Shown: positions 1 to 11,290 of the stretch, in pieces
How the letters are laid out: each line of letters starts with the position of its first letter
How positions within the stretch are numbered: position 1 is the stretch's first letter
Source of the DNA: Allomyces arbusculus
Taxonomy: Eukaryota > Blastocladiomycota > Blastocladiomycetes > Blastocladiales > Blastocladiaceae
Assembly (NCBI GenBank): GCA_027604705.1
Contig: JADHYV010000089.1
Span: forward strand, 1 to 64,000
Length of the DNA stretch: 64,000 bases
Direction of reading: 5' to 3'
Program-made: the position numbers and the translations under genes
The notes under the pieces: generated by a model
Told to the model about the DNA's origin: nothing
The model's database searches: none
Seen by the model: only the letters and a program-made list of their open reading frames with translations

Positions 1-283
1 ACCACCCGACCAAATCGACGAGCTCGTGGCCACAAGTTCCAGAGACGCGCGCGGCGGCTCTGTCTACTCCCCACCCGGCCATCATGTCGCTGCGCGGTCA
101 CGTTCCATATCCCGCTGCGCGCTGGCCGCGTGCACCACATGGCACGCTCTTCGCCGTGTCTCTCGCGACCACCTGCAACTGATCCTGTCTGCCTCGAGCG
201 CGTGCGGCGCCATCAACACGCTCCTCCACCGCGTATTTGCTCGACCGCAACATTTCATCCCACCACGGCACCCGCGCGCGATC

Positions 284-2946
284 ATGAATGGCTCCAACTT
301 CCCGACTGCGCCCGGCGCGCCGCCGCTGTCTGCGGGCTCGCATGCACCCGTCGCTGACGTTTACACCTACGCGCTGGCAAGCACTGGCTTTGCTAGCGGC
401 ACGTTTGCGTGCGGCGCGTTCAATGACGATTTGTCCGCCACCTACCCGCCCAGTCTGATGGCCTACCGCGCATACGCTTCTTCGTACCCGCCGTGGGCAG
501 CGTCGCCATATGCCGCGAGCTATTTCCCGTCGCCTGGCCCAATCGCCGCCTTCCCACCAGCAAATGCAGACCCGCCGCTGCAACCCAACCTTGATCCTCG
601 CCTTGGCCCTGCAGCCGCTCCACCTGTGGCGCCGCCGAGTCTTCCTCCTTCAACGCGACTGATTCCGGCACCAATCGCCATGGCTGCTGAGAATGGACCC
701 ACTCCTGCACCTGTTACTCGCCTGGCGCTGACGCTGCCAACCACCGCACCATCGGCCGCTGCACCATCGCCCGCGGCCGCCATACCGTCTACGACGTTTA
801 CCGAAGCAACGCTCAAGCACACCGCTCCCTCCACAGCGCCCGCACAGCCGGCAACAACTGGCGCCGTGCTCACATCTGCCCCGCAGCCCGCGATGGCCCC
901 AGTTACTGCGCCCAACGAGTTATTTGACCCAGTTCACGTTGCTCGTGAGGTTGCCGCTGCACCTCCAGCCCCACCAATTCGTGCGTCGGTGTCGCGGAAG
1001 CATCGCCGTGCTGCGATTGGTGGCGCGGCCGCGCTGAAGACAGCTCAACTGGCAACGACTCGACCTCCAGCACCCGCGACCTCTCGTCGACGGCGTCCGC
1101 TCGAGGACGCCAATGCCGACCCTCGTGCTCCCAAGCACTGAGGGCACTACACGCTCGAGTTCAAGGTCAAGGTCATTGAGTCCCATGAGGAGCACCCGAC
1201 CATCTCGTGGGTCGATCTCGTGCGCCAATTCTGGGACGAGAACTACCCCAATCTCACAGAGTCGACCATCCGCGGGTGGTGCGACAAGGAAATGGACTTG
1301 CTCATTGCGGCGCGCGACGCATTCGCTCACCCAGAGCGGGTCATGCGCGCCAGTGAAACAGTGCTTGGGCTCAAGGTCGAGAAGGCGCTCGTCCGCTGGA
1401 TTCGCGAGCTCATTGGCCGCAGGATCACGGTGACCGGTGCGCTCATTGAGGCCAAGGCCCTTGAGCTGGCGGGTGCACTTGGTCTCGAGGAGGGGTCATT
1501 CAAGGCGTCGCCTGGTTGGCTCAACCTGTTTTTGCACCGGCATGGGCTCAAGTCGTATGTCATGCATGGTGCGTTCCTCCTCATCATTTCCCACTCGCGT
1601 ACCTTGATCTCACCAACCAACCATTCCTACAGGCGAGGGCGGGAAAGTGACTGAGGATATGCTTAAAGCTGCCCGTGCCAACGCGAACCGTCTTTCCGTC
1701 AATTGGACCTCGGAACACATCCACAATGCCGACGAGGGTGCGCTCTTCTACCGCACGCTCCCGTGGCGCACGTACGCGTTTGCCCCAATCAATGGTAGCG
1801 AGGTGCGCAAGGACCGGATCACGTTCCTGATTGCCACGAACGCGACAGGCATGTTCAAGGACCTCATGGTCATTGACGAGTCGAAGACCCCTGCTGCTGT
1901 GAAGGAAGCGGGTGGCCGCGAGCAGTGGGGCGATCTTTTCCGTTGCGTGTTTTACCAGCACAACTGGTCAACGGCATGGATGATGGGCAAGCTCTTTGCC
2001 GAGTGGCTCAAGGCGTTTGATGCAAAGCTCTCGCACCCAAGTCTATTGTTTGTGGATGATTGCATCCGTTCACATTCTTGATGCTGCTGTCTACAGGGGT
2101 CTCAACTTGCAGCACATCCGGCTTGAGTTCTTGCACCCAAACGTGACCTCGCACATCCAACTGGCTGACCAAGGAATAATCCGCTCGCTCAAGGCCATGT
2201 ACCGCGCGCTCCTGCTGCCCAAGTTCTTGGACATCATTGGTCGCAACTGCGCGTCCACCCCCAAGGGCCAGACCTACGCGCAGTTCACGAACCCATACTT
2301 GGCCTGCAACTTCTCGATGCTCGATGTTGTCACGCTGCTCCTGAACGCGCTTGATCACCTGTCGCCCATCACGATCCGAAATTGATGGCTCAAGGCTGGA
2401 TTTCTGACCAATGAGCAGCAGAAGGTGCTGCACGGTCTCAACTGCACCGCATTGCAGGTTGCCAACCCGCAGCTGACGGATCCTGCAGTTGTGTCGCTGA
2501 CTGAAATGGCCATGGAGCATCGCGACGACTTGGCGGGTGTGGAGATGCAAGATCTGATGGATGCGATTCGCGACTTCATGGCCCAGTGTCACCTGCCCCC
2601 TGCATCAGCCGACAAGCTGAAGGAGATTGCCCATGCGTGGGTGGAGCGTGGGCACACGGATCCGGATCCGAAAGGCGTCGAGGAAGATGCACCCGACCAT
2701 ATTCTGGGACTGTACGATCCGAGTGAGTGGGCGCAGGTGTTTGTAGCCGCTGTGGGTCATGATGCTGGAGCAGACAGGAATGGTGGGGACGTGGCGGTCA
2801 TGGATGAGGTCGATGAATTGACACATTTGCAGGTGAGCAACGACGAGTATGTGGAGCTCCTTCGGAAGCTGGCCATTGGGGCAAAAGAGCACGGAAAGAC
2901 GACGTTTGAGTACCATGTGTGGAAGCAGTTGGTCTTGTTTGAGTGA
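284..2946 (+). pseudogene. Degenerate pogo/Tigger-type (DDE_1) transposase gene
   Basis: Decayed DNA-transposon gene. The first ~285 codons from ATG 284 are Pro/Ala/Thr-rich without a recognisable fold. From about 1145 the frame reads two CENP-B-like helix-turn-helix modules (LEFKVKVIE..., then a segment ending GWLNLFLHRHGLK). The DDE_1 core follows: NADEGALFYR (Asp codon 1731), LLFVDDC (Asp 2055), and HPNVTSHIQLADQGIIR (Asp 2167). The last two Asp lie ~37 residues apart, as in pogo/Tigger. A normal intron (1569-1632) splits the HTH part from the catalytic part. An acidic tail runs to TGA 2944-2946. It is broken by TGA at 1139-1141, a one-base frameshift near 2078 (the frame resumes as LDAAVYRGLN) and TGA at 2383-2385. 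No terminal inverted repeats were identified, so the element's limits are unknown. Whether the Pro/Ala-rich head belongs to the element or to a host gene it landed in is unresolved. Confidence 0.8.
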
Positions 2947-5424
2947 TGTATTTCTAGTATCGCTATTGAATTGATTGTCTGTCTGAATTCTGATTGTGCT
3001 CTAAAACGAAAAGAAAAGCCCATCCTGCACGCACAAGTGGAACCTGCTCAAGGTTCATGTGTGTGCAGAACACGCCCATGGTACATGCACCTCGTGCCGT
3101 CCCTCCATGCTGGGGTTCATTCATGAGGTGATCATTGGCCACAATGTCTTGATGGCAGTTGTGGTAGTGGAAGCGCTTGGATTTACAACGTTGAAGAGTC
3201 AAGTGCAGGTCATGTGATTTCTCAATACAACGCGGATTTGTTACAACACACGCGCCCAGGCAGGCGCGCTCTAACAAGTGACCACTGTATTAATGGTTTG
3301 GCCCTGCTGCTTCCTTGACACTGCATGACTGGTCTTGATGACAAGCACTTGCCTGGCTGTGATGGCATATTGTTCTCTGAATGGTAACAACCTTGCTGCT
3401 GCTGCAATTGGTGCTTTTCATGCGCCCTGGCTGTGATAAAATCCTACCCAGACCTGGCTCATCTTCACCAACTTGCCCAATGCAGCCTTGCCAATTGATG
3501 CCCAATTTTAATGTGGGGTGGTTCCAAATATGTTGATATGCTCACTGCCTTCCTGGTTGTCCTGACAGCATTGTTGGCCTTGACAGAGAGGACTTGCGGC
3601 TGTGAATTCATGACCATCGTGTGAGAATATGCCTGCTTTCGCTCAATGGTCCTCACACTTGCTGAAGAGCAGCAACTGGTCATTATGAGGGTGCACAAAG
3701 GTCCACCTTGATATATGTAGGAGTCATGCTCAATTCCATTCTCAGAACCTCAAGCATCATGTCAGACTGGTGGACTTGTTTTGATCATGGGCATGCTGCC
3801 AAGTCGCTTCATCTTTTTGCACAAGCACATTGCACAGCTCAGCATGTGATTGACTTGGCGAAATGCTTGTGACATGCTTGGAGACAGCTCAAGTTGCTGT
3901 CACGGTGTCCATCTTGCTGTGCCGCTCACAATTTGGAATCAGGTGGTGATGAGGGTTGCACCACATTGTGCAATGTTCTTGCTGTTCTGGCTGCTGAAAC
4001 TCTGGTCTTGCCCAACATTGCATGCACTTTGTTTCCTCATGTCAATGTGATTGCCTTGGGGAAAAGGACAAGATCCAGCTGGCTTTGCTATTGATTGACC
4101 AAGCAACATGCATCGTTTGCAAGTTCTGATTATGACTATGGCAAGCATTACTGGGACCATCTTCTACCTGTGCATCAAGCATGCATCATGACCAGCAAGC
4201 CAATCTTTTCCATCTGGATGATATTACAACAGCACCAGGTCCCACTTGAAACGTGACAATGTCACATGCAAACTACAAATTCTTCGCCACCCCAGAAATG
4301 ACAATTCTGCACGATTTCGTTCATGCATTTGTGCAACCCATTGCAATCTGACACGTTTGTTCAGTTTGCAGTATAGGTACTGACTCATTGGGGCTGATGC
4401 ACTCCATTCCTGTTGCATGTTCCATGAGAGGAGCTGGGACGATCAGGGATGGATCACAATACAATGGACTTGATTCTATTCAGTAAAGGAATGTGTTGGA
4501 GCTGCATAACTGTCAGGTCTGTGCTTGTACCAAGCTGGGGCACAGTGTCATACCTAGCTGTCACACCAGCGTCTGGATTGCTCTATGGCTGCATATATAT
4601 AGATCGCGGCAAAATTGGTCGTTGGCAGCAATTTCCGGGTGGACTGTCGAGTTGGCAGCAATTTTTTCCAGGTGGAGAGTGTCAAAAAATTTGGCAAAAA
4701 AGGATGGCAAAGCTCACTTCTCAGCACTTTTTTGCAACATGAAAACATCAACCATGACGAAAATGAGGCATGCTGCGATCAAAAACCTGTGTCAAATGTT
4801 CATCGACCTGACAGCCGAGTTCCAAACTCGTGAAAAGACACTGTGGTTAATGTCAGAGTGAGCGTCTCACTGTTGAGCGCAAAACCCTGGACCAAGTCGC
4901 GTTGCAGAGTCTGGGGACAGGTTCAAAAGAGAGCAAATTGGAGAGCACGGCTTGATGATTGGTGAGGGACGAAGAGTTGCTGAAATTCGTTGATGCATGC
5001 AAGAAAAAGCGTGACAAGACTGGCAAGACCTTCATGCTTGGAGTAGAGGATGTAACTCGCAACGCTCAAGTTCAGCGGACGCGTCATTCGCCATTCTTTG
5101 TCGCTCACAACGGCGGAAACTTCACGTCGAACTGACGACTTCTCTTGCTTCTCCCGCCGATCCAACATCTAACTTGCCGCAGTCGCCTCTTCGACCCCTT
5201 TCTGCTCGGTGCTGGCGCTGGGCTTCCGATCCGCTGTTAATCCGCACCGGATCAGCACTTGACGACCTCACTCCTCGTTCGACTGCTCTTCGCTGCTCTG
5301 TCGTCACCAAGCATATCACCCAAACCTTTGACCCAGTACCTCAGCTCTCGGCGTGCTGGATTCCTCTCGCTGGCGCGGGCATGCGTCTCCATCTCGCCTG
5401 CTCGTTGGGCCTGTCGCACTGGCC
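2947..5424. other. Gene-free, AT-richer stretch
   Basis: No open frame here has the codon bias, domain content or splice pattern of the surrounding genes. Base composition is clearly lower in GC than in the flanking genes and resembles the islands at 24.9-27.0 and 44.1-47.5 kb. It probably holds decayed mobile or intergenic DNA. The last ~350 bases, where GC rises, would include the promoter and 5' leader of the homeodomain gene. A TATATATA run lies near 4594. Confidence 0.5.
4618..4677 (+). repeat. Two-copy direct repeat, ~25-bp unit
   Basis: The unit GTTGGCAGCAATTTCCGGG (plus TGGA) at about 4620 is repeated at about 4651 as GTTGGCAGCAATTTTTTCC (plus AGGTGGA), separated by a few bases. The copies differ mainly by extra T residues. 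No function is evident. Confidence 0.7.
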
Positions 5425-7583
5425 ATGACGTCCATGCCCCGCCCTGGCATGGATCCGCACCTCGATCCGACCGCACGGCGCGACTCTCGAATCTTTCCAC
5501 CGCACCCAACTATGCCTGTGGCGCCGTCCTTCTCTGGACCAAGCTTGTATTCTCTTCCGGGGGTCCCTCCTGTCATTGGGATGTCGTCCGCTCGCCAGCT
5601 CGGAGACACGACGGACCTTTTCAGTTCTGCCGTGCCGTCCTTGACGCATCACGCACCAATGACCGAGCACGTCGAGCATCGTCTTGCCGGGCACAGTGGA
5701 GTGGCGCGCCAGCCGCCGTCGCCCCCGCGCAAGTACCGGACGATTTTGCCGTCCTCGGTCCCGGTATGTTGCGCGCATCGATGCCTTTGTCAATCCTGCA
5801 TCTTCACGCCGAATTTGACCCCGCCTTCTCTCCCAACCAACAGGCTCCTCCACCCGTCCACCCGCTCGAGGAACTCGTGCATGACCCTCCCGAATCCCCC
5901 ACACGTAATACCTCGGAATCGCGGTCGCACTCGCTTGACCTGACGACGCACGAGCTTCGCCCGCGCAAGAAGCGAAACATGTACACACCGCAGCAGCGCG
6001 ACGTGCTCGTGCACTACTTTGAGACGGTCACGGACCACCCGACCAAGGACGAGCGCAAGCACTTGATCAAGCTCGTCGGTACCGACGACCAGACGGTGCG
6101 CGTGTGGTTTCAGAATTACCGCGCCAAGATGCAGCGCGACGTCAAGCAAGTGGGGGTGCCGGGTGCCGAGGCAGGGGGTGGCGCGTATTGGTCGGCACCG
6201 GTGGTTGCGGGGTACGCGCCTGTTTTAATTCCGACCGGTTCGGCGGCGACGGTGGGGGCGAATGTCGTCGGGTTTGTCGTGCCGCAAGGGTATGCGGAGC
6301 CGGTGCCTGCGCCGGTGCCGGGGTACGCGTGGGTCGCAGCACCGCTCGCGCCCGAGTATCCCGTGGTGCAGACGATGGGACCCCCGTCGCCCGTTCATCA
6401 AGCCGCGCTGCTTGCAGGAATTCCGTCGCCGCCGCTGTTTGGCATGCCTCCGGCACCGACCGACTCGGCGCAGTGCATGATGCAGTTCGTGGACCGGCCG
6501 CTGTCCCCGGCCGACGGGGCACTTTCGGCATCGCCAGTTTCACGTCAAGCGCGCGACAAGGCCAAGCACGTTCCACACGTGTCGCAATCAAGTTCCGCGA
6601 GTGCCCATGCCACGCTCGCGGCAGCGATTCCTACTTTGGCGCTACCGGTTCCTCTTCATGCCGACGTGATACATGGCGGCACGGCGGTGTTGCGCAAGAG
6701 TCTGGGCCGATTTCGCAGCTCGCCGAGCAAACGGCGTGGAGGTGGGGACGCGCCAAGCTCACCGACCAAGCGCGCGAAGTGCAAGGAAACGGGCAGCCCT
6801 GCGCACGCACTGGCCGCGCAAATGTCGTCGCTTGGGCTCGTGGCGAGTCGCGCCGATTCGGTTCCGGCCGTCGCACACCCGCCCGCGTTCCTTTTGCCCG
6901 ACGGGCTCGTGGGCACGGCGTCGTTTGACGACAAGCAGAATGCCGTGATCCTGCCGGACGCGCCTCCGGCAACCGGTGCCTTGGGCGGTGCACCCGTCTC
7001 CAGCGACCTCGTCGACCCCGCACTGGCCATCGACCTCAACTTGGTTCCGAACGATATTGTGCCGCTCCCGTTCCCGACCGATGTTGAGCCGCTGCCGTTC
7101 CCCACCGACGCCGTGCTGCTTCCATTCCACGCCGACACTGCACCACAAGTACAGTCGCCGCCGCCATTCCAACACCCGGCCGACCGGACGCGGTGGATCA
7201 AGGCGGACGCCGACTCAATGCTCGATGTGACGGCCGAGACGCCGTTCCGCGACGCGGCGGCATCGCCGTCGGTGCTGTTTGGGTCGGCCGGCACGGTTGG
7301 CGACTACTCGCCTGATACGCTGCTCGGTGCGCGACTCGGCGCTGTGCCGGCTGACGCTGGACGTGACGCGTGGGTCAATGCGAGCTTTCCAGAGCCGCTC
7401 GACGTGGATGTGGCGTTGCAGCGCTGGGCCGAGGTGGAGCCGGACCCGGTTGTCGCAGGCAAGAGTGAGGACGTGAGTGCGCTCGGGCCAGCGTCGATCG
7501 CGGGCGGCACGCACGGGTATATGCTGGGGACTGCCAGCGGTGCGAACGACCGGGTCGTCTCTGGGCCGCGGTTTGCGCTGTAG
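5425..7583 (+). CDS. Homeodomain transcription factor
   Basis: Predicted nuclear DNA-binding protein of 692 aa from two exons (5425-5763, 5844-7583) with an 80-bp GTATGT..CAG intron. The homeodomain lies at residues ~153-212, starting RPRKKRNMYTPQQRDVL and ending in recognition helix TVRVWFQNYRAKMQRD. The invariant Trp48, Phe49, Asn51 and Arg53 are kept, but position 52, normally Arg, is Tyr. The loop between helices 1 and 2 looks of normal length, so this is not obviously a TALE type. The rest is Pro/Ala/Val-rich and low complexity, with a short repeat around LPFPTDVEPLPFPTDAVLLPF (about residues 515-545) and a basic SPSKRRGG...SPTKRAK segment that could be a nuclear localisation signal. ATG 5425 is chosen because it is the first in-frame Met that reads through the intron. 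Other Mets follow at 5434 and 5449. The target genes are unknown. Confidence 0.85.
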
Positions 7584-8150
7584 TGTACGGGGTTTGTGGA
7601 GGTAGACTTTGCGAAAGTTGGACTGTAATTGCTCGCGCTGTGGCATGTACTTTGCTCCGGCGTCCGTGGCGGACGCGTTGAATAAAATGGGGGCGCCACG
7701 TGCTGTCCGTTCTTTTTCTCTTGCACCCTCATTGCATCCTAGCCGATCAGAGCAATAAGGCCATACCGACCGGCTTGGTGGTTGGAGGTGATTGAGATGC
7801 CGGTCGGCTCGGCATTTTGGTCAAACGTGACCGTGGTCTGAATTGTCCACCCAATTTCTTCGGCCCGAAACGCTCGGCAAACCGCCTTTGCCCGGAACGG
7901 TTTTGCCACCGCTGGCCACCCCTCCTCCCATCTCCTCACGTCTCGAATCGGCCGCCGCCGCCGCGACGACGACGCCGACGCTCTCCTCAAAGACGCTGGC
8001 GCACTACGACGCTCCCCCGACCCGCCCAGCGCTCGCGACTCGCTGCAATCCGACCGCTCCCGCCCGCTCCCGCTCCCGACCAAGTGCGGCCCCACTGCAG
8101 CAACCAAGGCATCAACCAACCTTCCAACTCCCAGCCCCCGACCAACCACC
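7584..8150. other. Intergenic: homeodomain 3' end and PEX5 promoter/leader
   Basis: Holds the homeodomain gene's 3' untranslated region and the upstream region of PEX5. The last ~150 bases before ATG 8151 are C-rich and poor in G, typical of 5' leaders in this window. No supported gene. Confidence 0.5.
7681..7686 (+). promoter_or_regulatory. Candidate polyadenylation signal
   Basis: A perfect AATAAA lies about 98 bases after the stop codon of the homeodomain gene, a plausible place for 3' end formation. Confidence 0.45.
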
Positions 8151-10448
8151 ATGGACTGCGGCCCCGTCAACCCGCTGGCCTCGCTCAAGCAGCAGCTCGA
8201 CCAGGACACGTTCCAGGACTCGTTTGGCCAGGCCTCGCGCCATGTACGCCTCCACGTCGCTCTTGCGCTGCTGCCGCGACCATCGCAAACGGACCGCTGA
8301 CGACGCCCCGTTCGCGCTCTCTCTCCCTACCCGCAGCTCCGGCAACAGCAGCAGACGCAAGATGCCATCCGCCAGCAAGAAGTACGCCTCGTGTTCGCAT
8401 CTCTGCCCTGCTCCGGCCCGTTCCGCCCCCTGACCATCGCCGCAACGCGCACCCGCACAGCTCGCCGAAGAATTCCTGCGCGCGTCGGCCGGCCCGTCGA
8501 CGTCGCGCGTCGCCACCGCGCGCATGCCGCAAGACGACATGTTTGGGTTCCGCGACATGCACCGCGACTTGGACGCGATCCACGCGCCGCCGCCACCGCC
8601 GCCGGGCGCACAGATGCAAATGCAGCGGCCTGGTGCCGACTGGCACGCGGAATTTGCGCAGTTCCAAGGGCCCGCGCCGGGACTGTCTCGCGACGACATG
8701 AAGCAGTTTGACGCGGCGTTCCAGACGGCGCGCGACGCGCACCGTGCGGCGACCTCGTTTGCGCCGCCGGCAGGTACGTCAAGCTGCCTCGATTGATCGG
8801 GCGACGGAGGTGTGAACGTGGGGTGCTGACGCGCCGGTTTGTGTTCGACGTAGCGTGGGCGCAAGAGTTTGAGCAGTTCCAGCACCACCAGCGGCCCGTG
8901 CTTCTCTCGGCCGAAGACCACGCCGCACTCGACCGCGCGTTCCAGGAAGCGCGTGCCGCGCCCGCGCCGCCGGCGACGTGGGAGGCCGAGTTTGCGCAGC
9001 AGCAGCAAGCGCAGGCCGCGCAGTGGATTGACGAGTTCCAGGCCGCGCAACCGGCTGATGCGACAAAGTCGGACTTGGCCAAGACCGCGGCGGAGTTGCT
9101 GAACTCGGTCGAGACGGACGACCCGAAATTCGCCAATTCCGAGTTTGTCAAATTCATGCAGAAGCTGCGCGACGAGGAACTCACGATCGAAGGGGACAAA
9201 GTCGTCGAGGGCAAGGGTAAACCTGGCACGACCGCGGGCGGCGACTGGGCCGACCAGTTCCAGGCGCACACCGACAATTTCGTCGACTCGATGTGGACCA
9301 AGGAGTTTGAGCAGGGCGCGGGTACCGCGCAGGGGATCGAGGCCGACTGGGCCGAGCAGTTTGATATGCCCGATTTCGGTGCCGGCATGTCCGACGGCGA
9401 CTGGTTCCAGGAGTTTCAAAAGGCTCAGGCCGAGATGGAACTCTACAATTCGTGGGACGCGCAGGTGCCCGAGTACGAAGAGTACCAGTTTGAGCCGGCG
9501 AATCATTTCTTGGCCGAGTCGCCGCAGGCGTTGGACGCGGTGCCGATTGAAGGGTTGTCGCTGTCGGACGCGATTTTGCTGCTCGAGGCCCGAGTGGCCA
9601 AGAATCCGACCGATGCGCATTCGTGGATGCTGCTGGGTACGCGTTTTCTTTTCAAAAATTTTCCCGTCCCCGACGAACGGATCCTCACTTGGCATTCCAC
9701 GATAGGCACCAAGCAGCAGGAAAACGAGCGCGAGCAGCAGGCGATTGCGGCGTTGCGGCGCGCCATGTCGCAGAACCCATCCATGCTCGACGGGTGGCTT
9801 GCGCTCGCCGTCTCCTACACGAACGAGTCCCGCCCGGAACCGGCGTTCGACTCGCTGCGGCAATGGATCCACAACAACCCCAAGTACGCGCACCTCGAGT
9901 CGAACGTGGTTAAGACGGGCGACTCGATGCGTGACGTGCTCAACCTGTATCTCGAAGCCGTGCAGCACTCGGTCGACGGCGAGATCGACGCCGACGTGCA
10001 AGCCGGCCTCGGCGTGCTCTTCAACGTCTCGGAAGAGTACACGAAAGCCGTCGACTGTTTCCAGGCCGCGCTCAACCAGCGGCCAGGCGACTACCTGTTG
10101 TGGAACAAGTTGGGCGCGACCTTGGCCAATTCGCATGAGGCGTCGCGTGCCATGGACGCCTACTTCCACGCGCTCGCGATCAACCCGTCGTATATTCGCG
10201 CGCGGTACAACTTGGCGATTGCGTGCATTAACCTCGGACAGCACTCAGAGGCCGTGCACCATTTGCTCGAGGCATTGTCGATCCAGGCGGCCGCAAATAA
10301 TGTGACCTCCGGGTTCATGTCGGCCAACGTCTGGGAAACGCTCAAGATGGCGACGTTGCTCATGAACAAGTCGGATTGGGCCGCGTTGTGCGATACGCGC
10401 GACTTGGGCGCGCTCAGGGCCGCATTTGATGCGTCGCATGGCGCGTAA
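8151..10448 (+). CDS. PEX5: Peroxisomal targeting signal 1 receptor PEX5
   Basis: Cytosolic shuttling receptor that binds the C-terminal SKL-type PTS1 of matrix proteins and docks at PEX13/PEX14. Model of 658 aa from five exons: 8151-8243, 8337-8381, 8461-8773, 8854-9636, 9706-10448. The start MDCGPVNPLASLKQQ matches the PEX5 N-terminus, with the conserved Cys at residue 3 that is mono-ubiquitinated for recycling. Eight WxxxF docking motifs follow (WHAEF, WAQEF, WEAEF, WIDEF, WADQF, WTKEF, WAEQF, WFQEF). The C-terminal half (from about residue 390) carries TPR repeats, including LGTKQQENEREQQAIAAL, LAVSYTNES and a well-kept repeat around DYLLWNKLGATLANSHEASR. The last intron (69 bp) is a multiple of three without a stop, so its removal rests on family alignment: unspliced, it would insert 23 residues into TPR1. 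No PEX7-binding box was noted. Confidence 0.95.
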
Positions 10449-11290
10449 GGAGGGGGTTTGGGGGTCTCAAGTGCGCGGGAAGATGGGCGCGCGATCTGAT
10501 ATCTTTTTTGTAGAGGGCAATTTAGGGTGTCTAGTTTGTCAGGATTTCGTTTGTGTCGTTTACTCATCGTCGTCGGTCAACGCACGTTCGCTCGTCGTCA
10601 GCTGCAGCGCTTATTGTCGCGAGCTCGAGCGCGATTGTCGTCAGCGGCACGCGATGCTCAAACGAACGGCCCGTCAGGGCGTGCAACGTGTCGGTCCGTG
10701 CAAGATGTCATGTTCGCACTAGTCATTTGCACGTGATGTATTTGAACTTTCGCCACCCCATTTTTGGCCAGCGTCGCTTGGCATGCTGCAGCAGCGAGCA
10801 GCAACAACAACAGCCAAGCATCCATCGCTTGCATCGACCCATCGGCAACCGGCTCCATCCTCTCTTTGCGCTGCAATAATAGCACATCTGTCCGGTAAAC
10901 ATGATCATTCCCCTTCTTGTGCACGAGCGCGAGCGAACGCGCGGCCAATGCCGCCACCACCATCCGGAAAGACCATTCCGCTTCCTATCGCTTCGCCGCG
11001 ACAATACCGGTTTGGATGTGCCCTCGATGACGGCCAATAACGGCCACCACCATCGAATGCTGCTTCAATGAACGCCGATGAATGTCGTCGCGTTCCACGT
11101 CGTCGCGAAGCAAAAAAGAGCAGCGGAAACTGGGTCGGGCGAAGCGCACGATCGTAAACACACTCTTTGTCGCGTCACCCAGCATGGCTGGCCTGCTCGT
11201 GAACCAGACGCTGTACCCAACATCAAATACCAATGGATACTAATCTGCTCGCGGCATGTGGTCCACCATGACCCAGACCTATCCGCGACC
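10449..11290. other. Intergenic, PEX5 to coiled-coil gene
   Basis: No supported gene. There is a run of CAG/CAA-type trinucleotides around 10783-10815. The last ~200 bases would hold the promoter of the gene starting at 11291. Confidence 0.4.

Noticed and set aside
1139-2385. Idea that TGA is read as an amino acid, which would keep the transposase open
   Set aside because: Host genes in the window (amidohydrolase, CCDC40, receptor, BAP31, acidic protein) end naturally at TGA, and a frameshift is also present, so simple decay is the better explanation.
8112-10244. Long open frame of ~710 codons on the minus strand opposite PEX5
   Set aside because: It is an antisense shadow caused by high GC at third positions. 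The plus strand encodes a full PEX5 with conserved motifs, and the antisense product is Arg/Val-rich without domains.
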